A stretch of DNA of 64,000 bases, taken from Brevibacillus brevis (lineage in GTDB: Bacteria; Bacillota; Bacilli; Brevibacillales; Brevibacillaceae). The DNA lies in NCBI RefSeq assembly GCF_022026395.1, contig NZ_CP041767.1, positions 5,210,001 to 5,274,000 on the forward strand, read 5' to 3'. This document shows positions 7,372 to 17,519 of this stretch, piece by piece. Below the pieces are notes generated by a model. The model did no database searches, was not told where the DNA came from, and saw only the letters and a list, made by a program, of their open reading frames with translations. How positions within the stretch are numbered: the stretch's first letter is position 1; every line of letters begins with the position of its first letter. Both the position numbers and the translations under genes were made by a program.

Positions 7372-8550
7372 ATGAATCCACCAGACAAAGGGAATCAGAT
7401 TCCTCAGCCGATGAGAAGTGACGGGACCGGATGGGTCGATCTCGGCCCACGGAACGTCATGCGTGATCGGCAAAATCCGAATATGCTCGTTCCTCCCGTC
7501 ACAGATGCGGGCTTGCTGCCCAATCTGAAATTTTCCTTTTCAGATGCCTTCATGACGTTAAATCACGGCGGTTGGTCCCGGGAAGTCACCATTCGCGAGC
7601 TGCCAATCGCCACTACACTTGCGGGTGTAAACATGAGCCTGACGCCAGGCGGGGTTCGCGAGCTGCATTGGCATCAGCAGGCGGAATGGGCTTACATGCT
7701 GCTTGGTCGTGCACGAATTACGTCCGTTGACCAACGCGGACGAAATTTTATCGCAGATATCGGCAAAGGCGATCTGTGGTATTTCCCACCTGGCATCCCC
7801 CACTCGATTCAGGGACTAGAGGAAGGCTGCGAATTTTTGCTCGTTTTCGACGATGGACATTTTTCCGATCTGAATACACTATCGATCTCCGATTGGTTTG
7901 CTCATACGCCAACAGATGTGCTTTCCGCAAATTTTGGTGTGCCTGAATCAGCCTTTGCCGACATTCCTTGCGAGCAAGTGTACATTTATCAGGACGAGAT
8001 TCCCAGTCCCGTAGAAGAAGATGAGGTAGAATCCCCGTACGGAACCGTCCCCCTTCCCTTTACCCATCGCTTACTTGCGCAACGACCACTGATTACACCT
8101 GGCGGCAGTGTGCGCATCGTCGATTCCCGCAACTTCCCGATCTCCAAAACAATCGCGGCAGCACTCGTAGAACTACGTCCCGGTGCCATGAGAGAGTTGC
8201 ATTGGCATCCCAATAACGACGAGTGGCAATATTATATTTCTGGCCAAGCGCGGATGACCGTTTTCACCGGAAATGGAAACGCCCGAACCTTTGACTACCA
8301 AGCAGGTGATGTCGGTTACGTTCCTTTTGCGACGGGGCATTATATTCAAAATACCGGGACGGAAACGGTGTGGTTTTTGGAAATGTTCAAGAGCGACCGC
8401 TTTGTCGATGTGTCGCTGAATCAATGGATGGCACTTACCCCGCATGAACTCGTCGCTTCCAACCTGTGTGTAGGTCCTGAACTATTAGATGCTTTACGCA
8501 AGGATAAATGGCCCGTTGTCAAATATCCTGGATATGGCTATGTCCCGTGA
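7372..8550 (+). CDS. oxdC: Oxalate decarboxylase family bicupin
   Basis: A 392-residue bicupin. The ATG at 7372 is preferred because AAGGAGG lies nine bases upstream. Cupin 1 carries the Mn ligands His99, His101, Glu105 and His144 after Arg96; cupin 2 carries His277, His279, Glu284 and His323 after Arg274, and the cupin-2 glutamate in FLEMF is kept. Oxalate decarboxylases turn oxalate into formate and CO2 and consume a proton. The flexible lid that holds the catalytic glutamate in B. subtilis OxdC (SENST, Glu162) reads SDLNT here, with Asp166 in its place. This lid decides between decarboxylase and oxidase chemistry, so the exact reaction is uncertain. There is no signal peptide. A terminator follows. 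Confidence 0.85.
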   Translation: MNPPDKGNQIPQPMRSDGTGWVDLGPRNVMRDRQNPNMLVPPVTDAGLLPNLKFSFSDAFMTLNHGGWSREVTIRELPIATTLAGVNMSLTPGGVRELHWHQQAEWAYMLLGRARITSVDQRGRNFIADIGKGDLWYFPPGIPHSIQGLEEGCEFLLVFDDGHFSDLNTLSISDWFAHTPTDVLSANFGVPESAFADIPCEQVYIYQDEIPSPVEEDEVESPYGTVPLPFTHRLLAQRPLITPGGSVRIVDSRNFPISKTIAAALVELRPGAMRELHWHPNNDEWQYYISGQARMTVFTGNGNARTFDYQAGDVGYVPFATGHYIQNTGTETVWFLEMFKSDRFVDVSLNQWMALTPHELVASNLCVGPELLDALRKDKWPVVKYPGYGYVP

Positions 8551-8560
8551 ATGCCAGAAA

Positions 8561-8591
8561 AGACCAGCCCGAATGGACTGGTCTGTTTTTT
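8561..8591 (+). terminator. Terminator of the bicupin gene
   Basis: AGACCAG (8561-8567) pairs with CTGGTCT (8578-8584) and a T run follows to 8591. It overlaps the last codons of the convergent phosphodiesterase gene. Confidence 0.85.
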
Positions 8592-9663
8592 ACTTCTCTT
8601 TTTTAGGAGCCTTGTAGCTCTTCGGTTGCTTCAGACCACGCTGCTCCATGACCTCACGCAGACGGTCCGGGTAATCCGTAATGATCCCGTCTACGCCATC
8701 GTCGATCAGCTTGTTCATCGTAGGTGCGTCGTTGACCGTCCACGGAATCACCTTCATCCCAACCTTGTGTGCGTCCTCTACCATTTTCTTCGTGACATAG
8801 GGCACATAATTCTCGTCGGTGACTTTGCCATTTTGTGGAGAGCCATGCACCGGAGAGATAGCGTCTGCACCAAATGCGTATGCTGCCGCCACGAGGTCTC
8901 CTCCAAAGTCGTCAATGTCAATTCCGCCCAACCATGGTGAAGCTCCTGGTTGACCTGGCTGCAAGAATTGCGCACCGTTCGTTAGGGCCACAATCGGCAA
9001 TTGCGGCTCAACCTCTTTCATGCGCATGAGCGCTCCCCAGTCAAAGCTTTGGATCGATACCCGATCAAGCATTCCGGCATCGCGCACTTCACGAGCGACG
9101 ATCTGCACGAAATCTTCACGCGGAGCGGTTTGCTCTGGTGCTCCCGCCTCTACCTTCGTTTCGATATTCATCCATACATGGTTAGCCTTGTAGTCCTTGA
9201 CGAGGTCAAATACTTCGCTCAACAGCGGCATCCTAGCACCTGGGCTTGGACGCTGCCCTGGGTATTGCGGCAATGTCTGTGTACCACAGTCCAGCGTGCG
9301 AACTTGGTCGAGAGTCAGGTCCTTTATGTACTTGCCAACGTACGGATACTCAGGATCGCCAGCGAAAAGTGGGCCAGTATCTCGACACTTGGCACCGGAA
9401 ATCTTGCGGTCATGCGTAATAACCGCCTGCTTGTCTTCTGTGATTTGCACGTCGAGCTCGAGTGTGCTCACTCCTAATTCAAGGGCGTGGGAGAACGACG
9501 CCAATGTGGACTCTACCGTGAGCCCGATTCCGCCGCGGTGAGCTTGAAGATCGAACTCTTTTGGAGAGGTTTTTGACCAGTGCGGATTGCCAGCGGCAGA
9601 AGCAATTGGTGCTACACACACCATAAGGGCAGCAGTTGCTATCATTACCTTGTTTCTCATCAT
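8590..9663 (-). CDS. glpQ: Secreted glycerophosphodiester phosphodiesterase
   Basis: A 357-residue protein from the ATG at 9663, eight bases after AAGGAG; a GTG at 9672 sits right against that site. A signal peptide ends in PIASAAG. The GDPD barrel begins with QAHRGGIGLTVESTLASF (the HRG..x..EN/ES signature) and LELDVQITEDKQAVITHD, giving the usual His, Glu, Asp and His catalytic set. Near the C-terminus VIPWTVND and GVDGIITDYP are typical of the fold. The enzyme hydrolyses glycerophosphodiesters, released from phospholipids or teichoic acid, to glycerol-3-phosphate and an alcohol outside the membrane. It stands alone. Confidence 0.9.
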   Translation of the reverse strand: MMRNKVMIATAALMVCVAPIASAAGNPHWSKTSPKEFDLQAHRGGIGLTVESTLASFSHALELGVSTLELDVQITEDKQAVITHDRKISGAKCRDTGPLFAGDPEYPYVGKYIKDLTLDQVRTLDCGTQTLPQYPGQRPSPGARMPLLSEVFDLVKDYKANHVWMNIETKVEAGAPEQTAPREDFVQIVAREVRDAGMLDRVSIQSFDWGALMRMKEVEPQLPIVALTNGAQFLQPGQPGASPWLGGIDIDDFGGDLVAAAYAFGADAISPVHGSPQNGKVTDENYVPYVTKKMVEDAHKVGMKVIPWTVNDAPTMNKLIDDGVDGIITDYPDRLREVMEQRGLKQPKSYKAPKKEK

Positions 9664-9777
9664 TTGCTTCACTCCTTAAAGTATGGCTTACCGTAATCAC
9701 TATAAATGAATGATGTAAATTTCTTTTCCCATCTCTATTAAGTAATCATGAAAGTTTTATTTGCCCAAATAATGGAA

Positions 9778-9823
9778 CAGCGGCGAACTAAGACCTAAAC
9801 ATAAAATCTTAGACTCGCCGCTG
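9778..9823. terminator. Hairpin between glpQ and the MFS gene
   Basis: Two stacked stems: CAGCGGCGA (9778-9786) with TCGCCGCTG (9815-9823), and inside them CTAAGA (9788-9793) with TCTTAG (9807-9812). Its position just after the efflux gene suggests a terminator. The T run is short. Confidence 0.6.
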
Positions 9824-9854
9824 CTTTATTCAGCTATCGTATCCCTTCACTTCA

Positions 9855-11084
9855 TCATCCATGAATGGACGCTTGACTGGAAGCCGCATTGGCATCCTTC
9901 AGATTGCGGTTTTTAACTCCTAGTGATAAGACGAAACAGATAAGCAAAATCAAACAAGCTAGCGCATACGGATAGTTGATATCTATATCGAATAAAAATC
10001 CTGCTACGATAGGTCCTGCAATATTGCCAAGACTCGTGAAGGCTGAGTTAAGACCTGCAACATATCCTTGTTGATCCTTTGCGAGCATCGACATTTGGGT
10101 ACTTATGGCCGGACGCAAAATATCGATCGCCAAAAATACGATAAAGGTAACGGCAAAAATCATCCAAAATCCGTGAACAAATAGCGTCAACACAATAAAC
10201 AAACCAGCAAAGAGCAGACAGACTGAGATGACCCTTTTCTCGCCAAAGCGATTCATGATCCAGCTAAAGGCAGTAAGCTGGACCACTGCGCCTGCTATTG
10301 ACCCGAATGTAATGATAAACGCGATATCTTTTGGCTCAAATCCAAACTTATGGTCGACAAACAATGAAAAGACCGTTTCAAAATTAGCCAGTCCGAAAGA
10401 CATGACAAACACAATGATCAAACTGAAAAAATAAGGCTCCCGATACGAGTGCATTAACTGGGAAAGGAGACTGCTTCGTTGTTTTTCGCTAGAATGCGAG
10501 TCAGCCAATGCTTCTTCCGTCGGTTTCGATTCCTTGAGGATCAACAACGTGATGCATGCAGCAATCAGTCCCGCAATTCCTGCGGTATAAAAAGGTGCGC
10601 GAATACCAAATTCAGCAATGTATCCTCCAATCCCTGGACCGATAATAAAACCAGTTGTAATGGCTGCCGTAATATACCCCATCCCGGCCGCTCGTTCTTC
10701 ATTCGTTGTAATATCTGCCGAGTAAGCCATTACGGCTGGCATAATCAGTGCGGCACTGATGCCGCCTAACAACCTAGAAACAAACAGCAGGACTGGAGAA
10801 TTCGCTATACCGAACAGCCCTTCTGAGATAGCAAATACGATCAAGCCAATCACAATGATCTTTTTTCTTCCGAATGAATCAGCCCATCGCCCGGCAATAG
10901 GGGAAAAAAGAAGCTGCGTCAGCGAAAAGGCTGCCACTAACAGACCAATGGTTCCCCCGGTAATTCCCAAACTCTCCATGTACTTCGGCATAATCGGTAT
11001 AACAAGCCCGATCCCCGTAAAGACAAGGAAAATATTGAACATCAGAATCAATAGGGCTCCCTGATTTTTTAATAATAAAGCCAC
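9855..11084 (-). CDS. MFS multidrug efflux transporter (Bmr/NorA/TetA type)
   Basis: A 409-residue DHA1-family transporter with 12 predicted membrane segments. Motif A after segment 2 reads GRWADSFGRKK, and the antiporter motif C in segment 5 reads GFIIGPGIGGYIAE; together these mark a drug/proton antiporter. The central cytoplasmic loop (about residues 188-212) is charged. It follows a TetR gene by 65 bases on the same strand, and the two are likely co-transcribed from the operator-covered promoter upstream of tetR. Substrates cannot be read from the sequence. Confidence 0.88.
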   Translation of the reverse strand: MALLLKNQGALLILMFNIFLVFTGIGLVIPIMPKYMESLGITGGTIGLLVAAFSLTQLLFSPIAGRWADSFGRKKIIVIGLIVFAISEGLFGIANSPVLLFVSRLLGGISAALIMPAVMAYSADITTNEERAAGMGYITAAITTGFIIGPGIGGYIAEFGIRAPFYTAGIAGLIAACITLLILKESKPTEEALADSHSSEKQRSSLLSQLMHSYREPYFFSLIIVFVMSFGLANFETVFSLFVDHKFGFEPKDIAFIITFGSIAGAVVQLTAFSWIMNRFGEKRVISVCLLFAGLFIVLTLFVHGFWMIFAVTFIVFLAIDILRPAISTQMSMLAKDQQGYVAGLNSAFTSLGNIAGPIVAGFLFDIDINYPYALACLILLICFVLSLGVKNRNLKDANAASSQASIHG

Positions 11085-11149
11085 TTCCTATTCCTCCAAT
11101 CCGTTACCAAAACACTGAATATCCATTCTAAATCATTACGTAAAAAAAG

Positions 11150-11761
11150 CTAGCGGGATGGTTTGACAATGCCAAATAAAAACACATCCATCGCTAAGCG
11201 AAAGGTTGCCAGCGCTTCCTCGCGTTCCATTCGTCGCGAGTGTTGATTTAAACCAAACATCAGGCTGTCCAGGATCATGGCGACTCCGGTTACATTCGTC
11301 ATTTCAAATTCGCCGTTATCGATCCCCTTCTGGAGCAACTGTTGATTAAAGTCAATATAGCCTTTGATCATTTTGTTGATACGCTCCTCCACATCGGAAG
11401 GCTTCTCCGACATGTCGAAAAATTCATCAGCAGCCTTGGTCAGAGGATGGTTCATGAAATCGGTCGCAAAATGTTCAGCCATTCCATACAATTTATCGAT
11501 CGAGGTCGTGTAGAGATGTTCCTTGGCTAGCCATTCCTCTTCCCATTCGCTATTCCAAGCTTCAATCAGATGCAAGAACAGCCCTTCCTTGCTCTTGAAA
11601 TGATAATAAATGTTACCGCCGCTGTATCCAGTAGCTTTCACGATATCATCTATTGATGTGGCCTTGTAGCCTTTTTGCATAAATAAAATTCTGGCCGCAT
11701 CCGCTATTTTTTTCTTGGTCTGCTCCGTTTGCTGCTTCTTTTTATTCAATGCTCCCACCAA
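11150..11761 (-). CDS. TetR-family repressor of the efflux operon
   Basis: A 203-residue TetR regulator. The helix-turn-helix ends with the canonical TGYSGGNIYYHFKSKEGLF at about residues 45-63, and the ligand-binding half is all-helical. The start may be the TTG at 11761 (AGGA seven bases upstream) or the adjacent GTG at 11758. It is the first gene of an operon with the MFS transporter. A perfect 24-bp palindrome overlaps its -10 region, so it is expected to repress itself and the pump and be released by a pump substrate. Confidence 0.88.
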   Translation of the reverse strand: MVGALNKKKQQTEQTKKKIADAARILFMQKGYKATSIDDIVKATGYSGGNIYYHFKSKEGLFLHLIEAWNSEWEEEWLAKEHLYTTSIDKLYGMAEHFATDFMNHPLTKAADEFFDMSEKPSDVEERINKMIKGYIDFNQQLLQKGIDNGEFEMTNVTGVAMILDSLMFGLNQHSRRMEREEALATFRLAMDVFLFGIVKPSR

Positions 11762-11774
11762 CTTCCCATCCTAC

Positions 11775-11824
11775 AATACTGAACTTTCATTCAGTATTAT
11801 AAGCGTTACCTACATAGTTGGCAA
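11775..11824 (-). promoter_or_regulatory. Promoter and palindromic operator of the tetR-MFS operon
   Basis: On the minus strand TTGCCA (11824-11819), 17-base spacer, TATAAT (11801-11796). AATACTGAA (11775-11783) and TTCAGTATT (11790-11798) form perfect 9-bp arms around six bases. The operator overlaps the -10 box. Confidence 0.8.
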
Positions 11825-11855
11825 ACTTTCTTTGGTTTGGGTCAACATAGTGGAG

Positions 11856-11938
11856 GAGAAGAAAAAGCACAGGTCTCTACGACTCTGACACCCCAGCAGG
11901 CGTTGTCAAGGTCTATGAGCTCTGTGCTTTTTCTTCTC
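11856..11938. repeat. Perfect 17-bp inverted repeat with nested hairpin
   Basis: The arms 11856-11872 and 11922-11938 (GAGAAGAAAAAGCACAG and its complement) are identical over 17 bases and surround 49 bases. Inside, TGACA and TGTCA form a further stem. It lies between the end of the chromate transporter gene and the tetR promoter. It could be a terminator, a small structured RNA or a MITE-like remnant; no target duplication was seen. Confidence 0.7.
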
Positions 11939-12001
11939 ACCAGCCTTATTGGTTCGTTTGAGACCTTTTAAAACTAAGGATGATAATGACTGCCTATCAG
12001 T

Positions 12002-13207
12002 CTAAGACAGCAACAGACCGTACGAAACCCCTGTAACCACAACCAGCCATGGCGGCAGCTTCCAGTGCTCCAGCATGATAAACAAAATAGCCGCTGCGAT
12101 AAAATCCAATGGAGCAAGGATCGTACTCGTCCAAATCGGATCGTACAGGGCTGCGAGTAAAATACCGACGACTGCTGCATTCACACCTACCAGCATTCCT
12201 TTGATTTTGGAATTTCTCCTCAAGGAATCCCAGAACGGCAATGCGCCGATGACGAGTAAAAAGGCCGGTAGAAAAATGGCAATCGTAGCTACTGCTGCAC
12301 CGATTCCTCCTGCAATCATCGCTCCCAAATAAGCGGCAAACGTAAACAATGGCCCCGGTACTGCTTGTGTTGCGCCGTAGCCCGTCAGAAAAGCTTCTTG
12401 CGTTACCCAGCCTGTCGGGATCACTTCCCTCTCAAGCAAAGGCAATACAACATGACCTCCGCCAAAAACAAGAGAACCTGCACGGTAAAAGCTCTCAAAC
12501 AGTGCTAGTAAGGAGAAGCCTGTGCTCTCTCGGAGGATGGGCAGCACAAGCAAAAGTCCGAAGAAAGTGATCCAGCACATAATGGCTAGTGCTCGACTGA
12601 TTGGCACACGAAATTCAGGGAAATCCGAAACTTTTTGCTGCCGGAAGAACAGCAATCCTGTAATCCCCGCTAGAATCATAATTGTGATCTGACTCCATGC
12701 AGAATGCCACAATAACGTGATGGCAGCCGCGAGAATCGCAATCGTCACCCGTGCTCGATCCGGGGCCAGCTTTTGTCCCATTCCCCATACAGCATGAGCA
12801 ACAATCGCGACAGCTACTAATTTTAGACCGTGAATCCAAGAAGCACTTCCACTGTCCAGTCCTTGTAAAGTGAACGCAAATATCAGGAGCGCCAATACCG
12901 AAGGCAGAGTGAAGCCGATCCATGCAGCAACCCCTCCCAACAATCCGGCTCGCATGATTCCAATACCGATCCCTACCTGACTGCTTGCGGGACCGGGGAG
13001 GAACTGACAAAGCGCAACCAAATCTGCGTAGCTTTGCTCATCCAGCCATTTTCTACGTCGAATGTATTCGTTGTGAAAATAACCGAGATGCGCGATGGGA
13101 CCGCCGAATGAAGTAACACCCAGCTTGGCAGAAACGAGCAAAACTTCAAACACAGACTCCCATCTACTTTTTTGGTGTCCTGTTTCTTCTCGGAGATTAT
13201 TCTTCAC
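12002..13207 (-). CDS. chrA: Chromate transporter (ChrA, two-domain type)
   Basis: A membrane protein of about 401 residues with two homologous CHR halves. Each half opens with the family signature: KLGVTSFGGPIAHLGYFHNE in the first half, and a second GGGHVVLPLLERE-containing motif after residue 220. FLPGPASSQVGIGIG and GATQAVPGPLFTFAAYLG are the matching PGP motifs. CHR proteins export chromate, probably by exchange with protons. The GTG at 13207 is favoured, with AGAGGTG about nine bases upstream; 13219 is the other in-frame option. Single gene, transcribed leftward. Confidence 0.9.
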   Translation of the reverse strand: MKNNLREETGHQKSRWESVFEVLLVSAKLGVTSFGGPIAHLGYFHNEYIRRRKWLDEQSYADLVALCQFLPGPASSQVGIGIGIMRAGLLGGVAAWIGFTLPSVLALLIFAFTLQGLDSGSASWIHGLKLVAVAIVAHAVWGMGQKLAPDRARVTIAILAAAITLLWHSAWSQITIMILAGITGLLFFRQQKVSDFPEFRVPISRALAIMCWITFFGLLLVLPILRESTGFSLLALFESFYRAGSLVFGGGHVVLPLLEREVIPTGWVTQEAFLTGYGATQAVPGPLFTFAAYLGAMIAGGIGAAVATIAIFLPAFLLVIGALPFWDSLRRNSKIKGMLVGVNAAVVGILLAALYDPIWTSTILAPLDFIAAAILFIMLEHWKLPPWLVVVTGVSYGLLLS

Positions 13208-13289
13208 TAAGCTGTACACCTCTCCGCTTCATCATATAAGCTATTTTATCGCTTTTCCTACCCTTTCATTGTAAAAAGATCATGAAGAG

Positions 13290-13311
13290 GGCTCCGCATC
13301 GATACGGAGCC
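13290..13311 (-). terminator. Terminator-like hairpin after the VWA/metallopeptidase gene
   Basis: GGCTCCG (13290-13296) pairs with CGGAGCC (13305-13311). It lies ten bases after the stop of the leftward gene; the following T stretch is interrupted. Confidence 0.6.
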
Positions 13312-13320
13312 TAAACACGG

Positions 13321-15120
13321 CTATTCCATTCGAAATACTGGTCCTCGCGCTACGAATGGCAGATTACTCCCCTTCGGCAGCATGATGGCATGACTACGAG
13401 TTACTTTGATCCGATCACATTCCCCATCGGTAATGATCAAAATCGGCCCGTCCTTTGGAAAATCGGTTGCTTTCTCCAGCATGTCAATGCCCGGCTGCAG
13501 GATCGTTCCCCCGCGTCCTTTTACTTTGACGCGACCTGCAATGTCCTCGGGAGAAAGGTAGCCCGCATCATACGCCTGCGCATCACAAAAGACCACGCGC
13601 GCATACGGAACATCTCGGGCTTCACTGTAGCTCGCAATCGCCCCCAATGCTTTGCCGAGCAGCTTGGTATCCATCGAGCCGGATGTATCAATCACGACGC
13701 CAAATGTACGTGCCAGCCGATCCGTTTCCCGAAAGCTCCAGGCAGGACGGGCAATATCGGGTGTTGAGGACTGTCTGCGGCTTGCCCTTGCATACGTGCG
13801 ACTCTTTTCCAATGGGGGAAAATGCTCGTCGAACCAACGGGCAAGCTGAACATCCCATGGGATCGGCGGTTGCCCCAAGGCGCGAATCTCTTCTACCAAA
13901 CCCGCAGGCAAAAGCCCTCGTCCCCTCTCCTGGTGATAGATCAAACCTTGCGACATCGCATTGCGATAAAAGTCATCCAGCGTCGTTCCCGGACCCTTTT
14001 CCCAAAAACGCGGATCATCGCCATCCAGAATATCGCCCATGCCGACTCCACGTAAGGTGTACAGCTTGCGATACGTACGCATGTCCGTCACGATTCGATC
14101 ATAAATCGCCTCCGCCGACAGTCCCTTCAGGTCTGGGTCGTAAAGTCCGCCAATTTGCGGAAAACGTCCGATACCGATCTCCATCAGCCATTGATTAATC
14201 ACGTAATCACAGCTGACATTCCAGTAATACGGGTCTCGGCCTTGGCAACGCTCATGGTGGCGAAGCCCTGCGTGCAACAGCTCGTGTGCCATTACGAATT
14301 TGCATTCCTCTTCATCCAAGCCCGCCGCAGGATTGATGAAGATTTCGTTGGCTGTTACATCAATGGCTGCCACCGAGATTTGCAGCCGCTGACAGAGCTG
14401 TGAATCCTCGATAATCGTGAAATGACTCGCTAAGGAAGCCAGTAATGGAAAATGATTAATGAACCAGCGCTTGGCCTTTTGTGCTTCGGACAGCTGGTTC
14501 TCTTCATTCCCGAGAGCATCGGAATAACCGCCCGCTACGCTGACAGCACTTTGCACCGCTTGTGCCAGCCCGATCCCCAAGAGACGCTCCCACTTCACAT
14601 CCCGATTGTAGGTGTACCTGACGTATTTATCCGAGAAAAGCATATCTGCCTGTTTTTCCCCGCCCGTTCCAAACAGCTTCAAATGCTCCGGCACCCCATG
14701 CTTCACGAACCAGTCATACAGCTCTTCTTCGCTCTTTCCCGATTTATCTAGCTCAAAGGCCATTTCCGCAGGAGGCTTCCCCAGCTTCATATCTCTCAAG
14801 AAGCGCGTAATATAACAATCGCATGCGATGTTCCACAATATCGGCTGCTCTTTTTCCACAAAATGACCGAAGCCCAAATGCAAGAGCGCGTGTGCGAGAA
14901 CATAAATCCATTCCCCGACTTCCCCTCTGCGCTTCGGATGCGCGTACAAGCTGCCTTCCCGGGTCACGACTACCCAACCGTTATCCGGACAAATACTTCG
15001 CTCGGAACGGATAAAGTGCGCTCGCGATGACAGTGGACCAAACATCGGGTGATGACTCAAAAAATGGACGGCCTGCTCGTAGTTTTGCGTCGACGGGTCG
15101 GTTTGAACTCCTCTGGCCAT
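13321..15120 (-). CDS. DUF2201-type metallopeptidase/VWA protein, MoxR partner
   Basis: A 599-residue protein with two related zinc-peptidase-like segments and a C-terminal von Willebrand A domain. Segment 1 (residues 74-108) reads AHALLHLGFGHF then WNIACDCYI; segment 2 (276-312) reads AHELLHAGLRHHE then WNVSCDYVI. The second keeps HExxH (His279, Glu280, His283); in the first the glutamate is alanine, so it is probably not catalytic. The VWA domain carries the MIDAS start DTSGS (478-482) and ITDGECD. It follows the MoxR ATPase gene by two bases and is certainly co-transcribed. MoxR-VWA pairs usually act as chaperone-like complexes that remodel or activate targets; the target here is unknown. 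Confidence 0.85.
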   Translation of the reverse strand: MARGVQTDPSTQNYEQAVHFLSHHPMFGPLSSRAHFIRSERSICPDNGWVVVTREGSLYAHPKRRGEVGEWIYVLAHALLHLGFGHFVEKEQPILWNIACDCYITRFLRDMKLGKPPAEMAFELDKSGKSEEELYDWFVKHGVPEHLKLFGTGGEKQADMLFSDKYVRYTYNRDVKWERLLGIGLAQAVQSAVSVAGGYSDALGNEENQLSEAQKAKRWFINHFPLLASLASHFTIIEDSQLCQRLQISVAAIDVTANEIFINPAAGLDEEECKFVMAHELLHAGLRHHERCQGRDPYYWNVSCDYVINQWLMEIGIGRFPQIGGLYDPDLKGLSAEAIYDRIVTDMRTYRKLYTLRGVGMGDILDGDDPRFWEKGPGTTLDDFYRNAMSQGLIYHQERGRGLLPAGLVEEIRALGQPPIPWDVQLARWFDEHFPPLEKSRTYARASRRQSSTPDIARPAWSFRETDRLARTFGVVIDTSGSMDTKLLGKALGAIASYSEARDVPYARVVFCDAQAYDAGYLSPEDIAGRVKVKGRGGTILQPGIDMLEKATDFPKDGPILIITDGECDRIKVTRSHAIMLPKGSNLPFVARGPVFRME

Positions 15121-15122
15121 TG

Positions 15123-16187
15123 CTATTTGCCCTTCCTGTCCATCGCCAATCGCGGTAAATCACGAATGACCTCCACAACAAACCAGTCTGGCAATCCGTC
15201 GCCATCCTCGTGCCGCGCCACTACCATCTGCGCCATTTCCAGTGAGATAGAAGCCAGCTCCTTCAAGAGAGCCTTCGCTCGGTGGGCAAACCGTTTATGC
15301 TGCTCCCCCACGGAGGCTTTATCCGCTGGCAGTTCTTTTTTGATCTGCGAACGGAAAGAATCGGCCAGAAAATACAGTACGTCTCGATCCTCTGGAGCTG
15401 TCGGGAAAGAAGCCTCTCCCTCCAAAATACGGTTGAGCTGGTATTTGCCTTGAATGTTCTTGTGAAAAGCCCGAAATTGAGCCGCATGCTGAGGCGTCAA
15501 GCATCCGTAGACCAGTACCCCCACCATCTCCGTCGTCAAGTTCTCACCGAATTCGTTCAGGGCATCCGAGAGCATGTGCCAGGAACGCGGAGTAGAAAAC
15601 GGTTCCTCGCTCTTCGGTGGCTGCGACCACAAATAGTCCGGGCGCACCTCCAAAAATTGCAGCACGTAGGAATGGATGCCGTTGCTGTACGCCCAATTCA
15701 TCCATTGTTCATACGAAACTAGCAATTGGACATGGAACATCCGGTTGATCAGAGCAGACGACATCGGTTTGACAATCGCGCTATCCTGCGCGCGGTTTCC
15801 TGCTCCAATCACAATGGACCCTTCTGGCAGATGGTAATCCCCGATTCTCCGCTCATGAATCAAACTGTAAAACGCCTTTTGCACTTCTTGCGAGCATGCA
15901 TTCAATTCGTCAAGAAACAAGCAGTACGGTTCTTCTCGCGCAATTTGCGCAGGTGGGCAAAATCTGCTTTTCCCATCTACAATCTGTGGGACACCAATAA
16001 TATCCTCCGGTGCCAGCTGACTACCCAATAACGATACGCAAGGCAGGCCCACCTGCTCGGCAAATGCCTCGACGAGAGACGATTTGCCGATTCCCGGTGC
16101 GCCCCAAATAAATACTGGACGAGCTACTGCAACGTTTAGCAGCACATCCATCAGTTGATTTTGCGTCACTTGAATTCCTAGATTCAT
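15123..16187 (-). CDS. MoxR-family AAA+ ATPase
   Basis: A 354-residue AAA+ protein. Walker A is GAPGIGKSS (residues 29-37) and Walker B is FLDE (91-94); sensor 1 appears as IGAGNRA and an arginine-finger candidate as LINRMFH. The C-terminal helical lid runs to the end. The ATG at 16187 is chosen because AGAGAGGTT lies seven to eight bases upstream, while the frame open to 16271 has no ribosome site. Directly downstream lies the DUF2201-type metallopeptidase/VWA gene, the standard MoxR-VWA arrangement. It is probably a chaperone-type ATPase working on or through that protein. Confidence 0.88.
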   Translation of the reverse strand: MNLGIQVTQNQLMDVLLNVAVARPVFIWGAPGIGKSSLVEAFAEQVGLPCVSLLGSQLAPEDIIGVPQIVDGKSRFCPPAQIAREEPYCLFLDELNACSQEVQKAFYSLIHERRIGDYHLPEGSIVIGAGNRAQDSAIVKPMSSALINRMFHVQLLVSYEQWMNWAYSNGIHSYVLQFLEVRPDYLWSQPPKSEEPFSTPRSWHMLSDALNEFGENLTTEMVGVLVYGCLTPQHAAQFRAFHKNIQGKYQLNRILEGEASFPTAPEDRDVLYFLADSFRSQIKKELPADKASVGEQHKRFAHRAKALLKELASISLEMAQMVVARHEDGDGLPDWFVVEVIRDLPRLAMDRKGK

Positions 16188-16431
16188 TTCATAACCTCTC
16201 TTGTTTGATTGATTTTTGCAGCAATCTACCTCTTTCCATGATTGATTTCCATTGACTAGAGCGACCGTCACACCACAAATATTTCCTAATATTACAAGAA
16301 GATTGAATAACGGGCAAGAAAGAAGGCATCACATGGTAAGCCGTGCCCGAATAAAAACATAAACCGACGAATTCCCTTATGTATGATATCGGAATAGGAT
16401 GAAACGACATAAATAAAGGAGGACGTTTTAT

Positions 16432-17370
<939 letters not shown>

Positions 17371-17519
17371 ACCAAACATATATCATGACGCCACTCGAAG
17401 CACAGCTACCCCGGCTGTCGTTGCGAGTGAAGCTCTTGCTGCGGACAAGCCTACTTCTACTCTTTATGTAACATTCCTTTTTTTACCACGTCACATAGGC
17501 AAAGGGGGAATAACAAAAG

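Noticed and set aside
16188-16431. Sigma-K promoter before the small collagen gene
   Set aside because: Several CATA-like boxes exist, but none is paired with a fitting -35 at the right distance.
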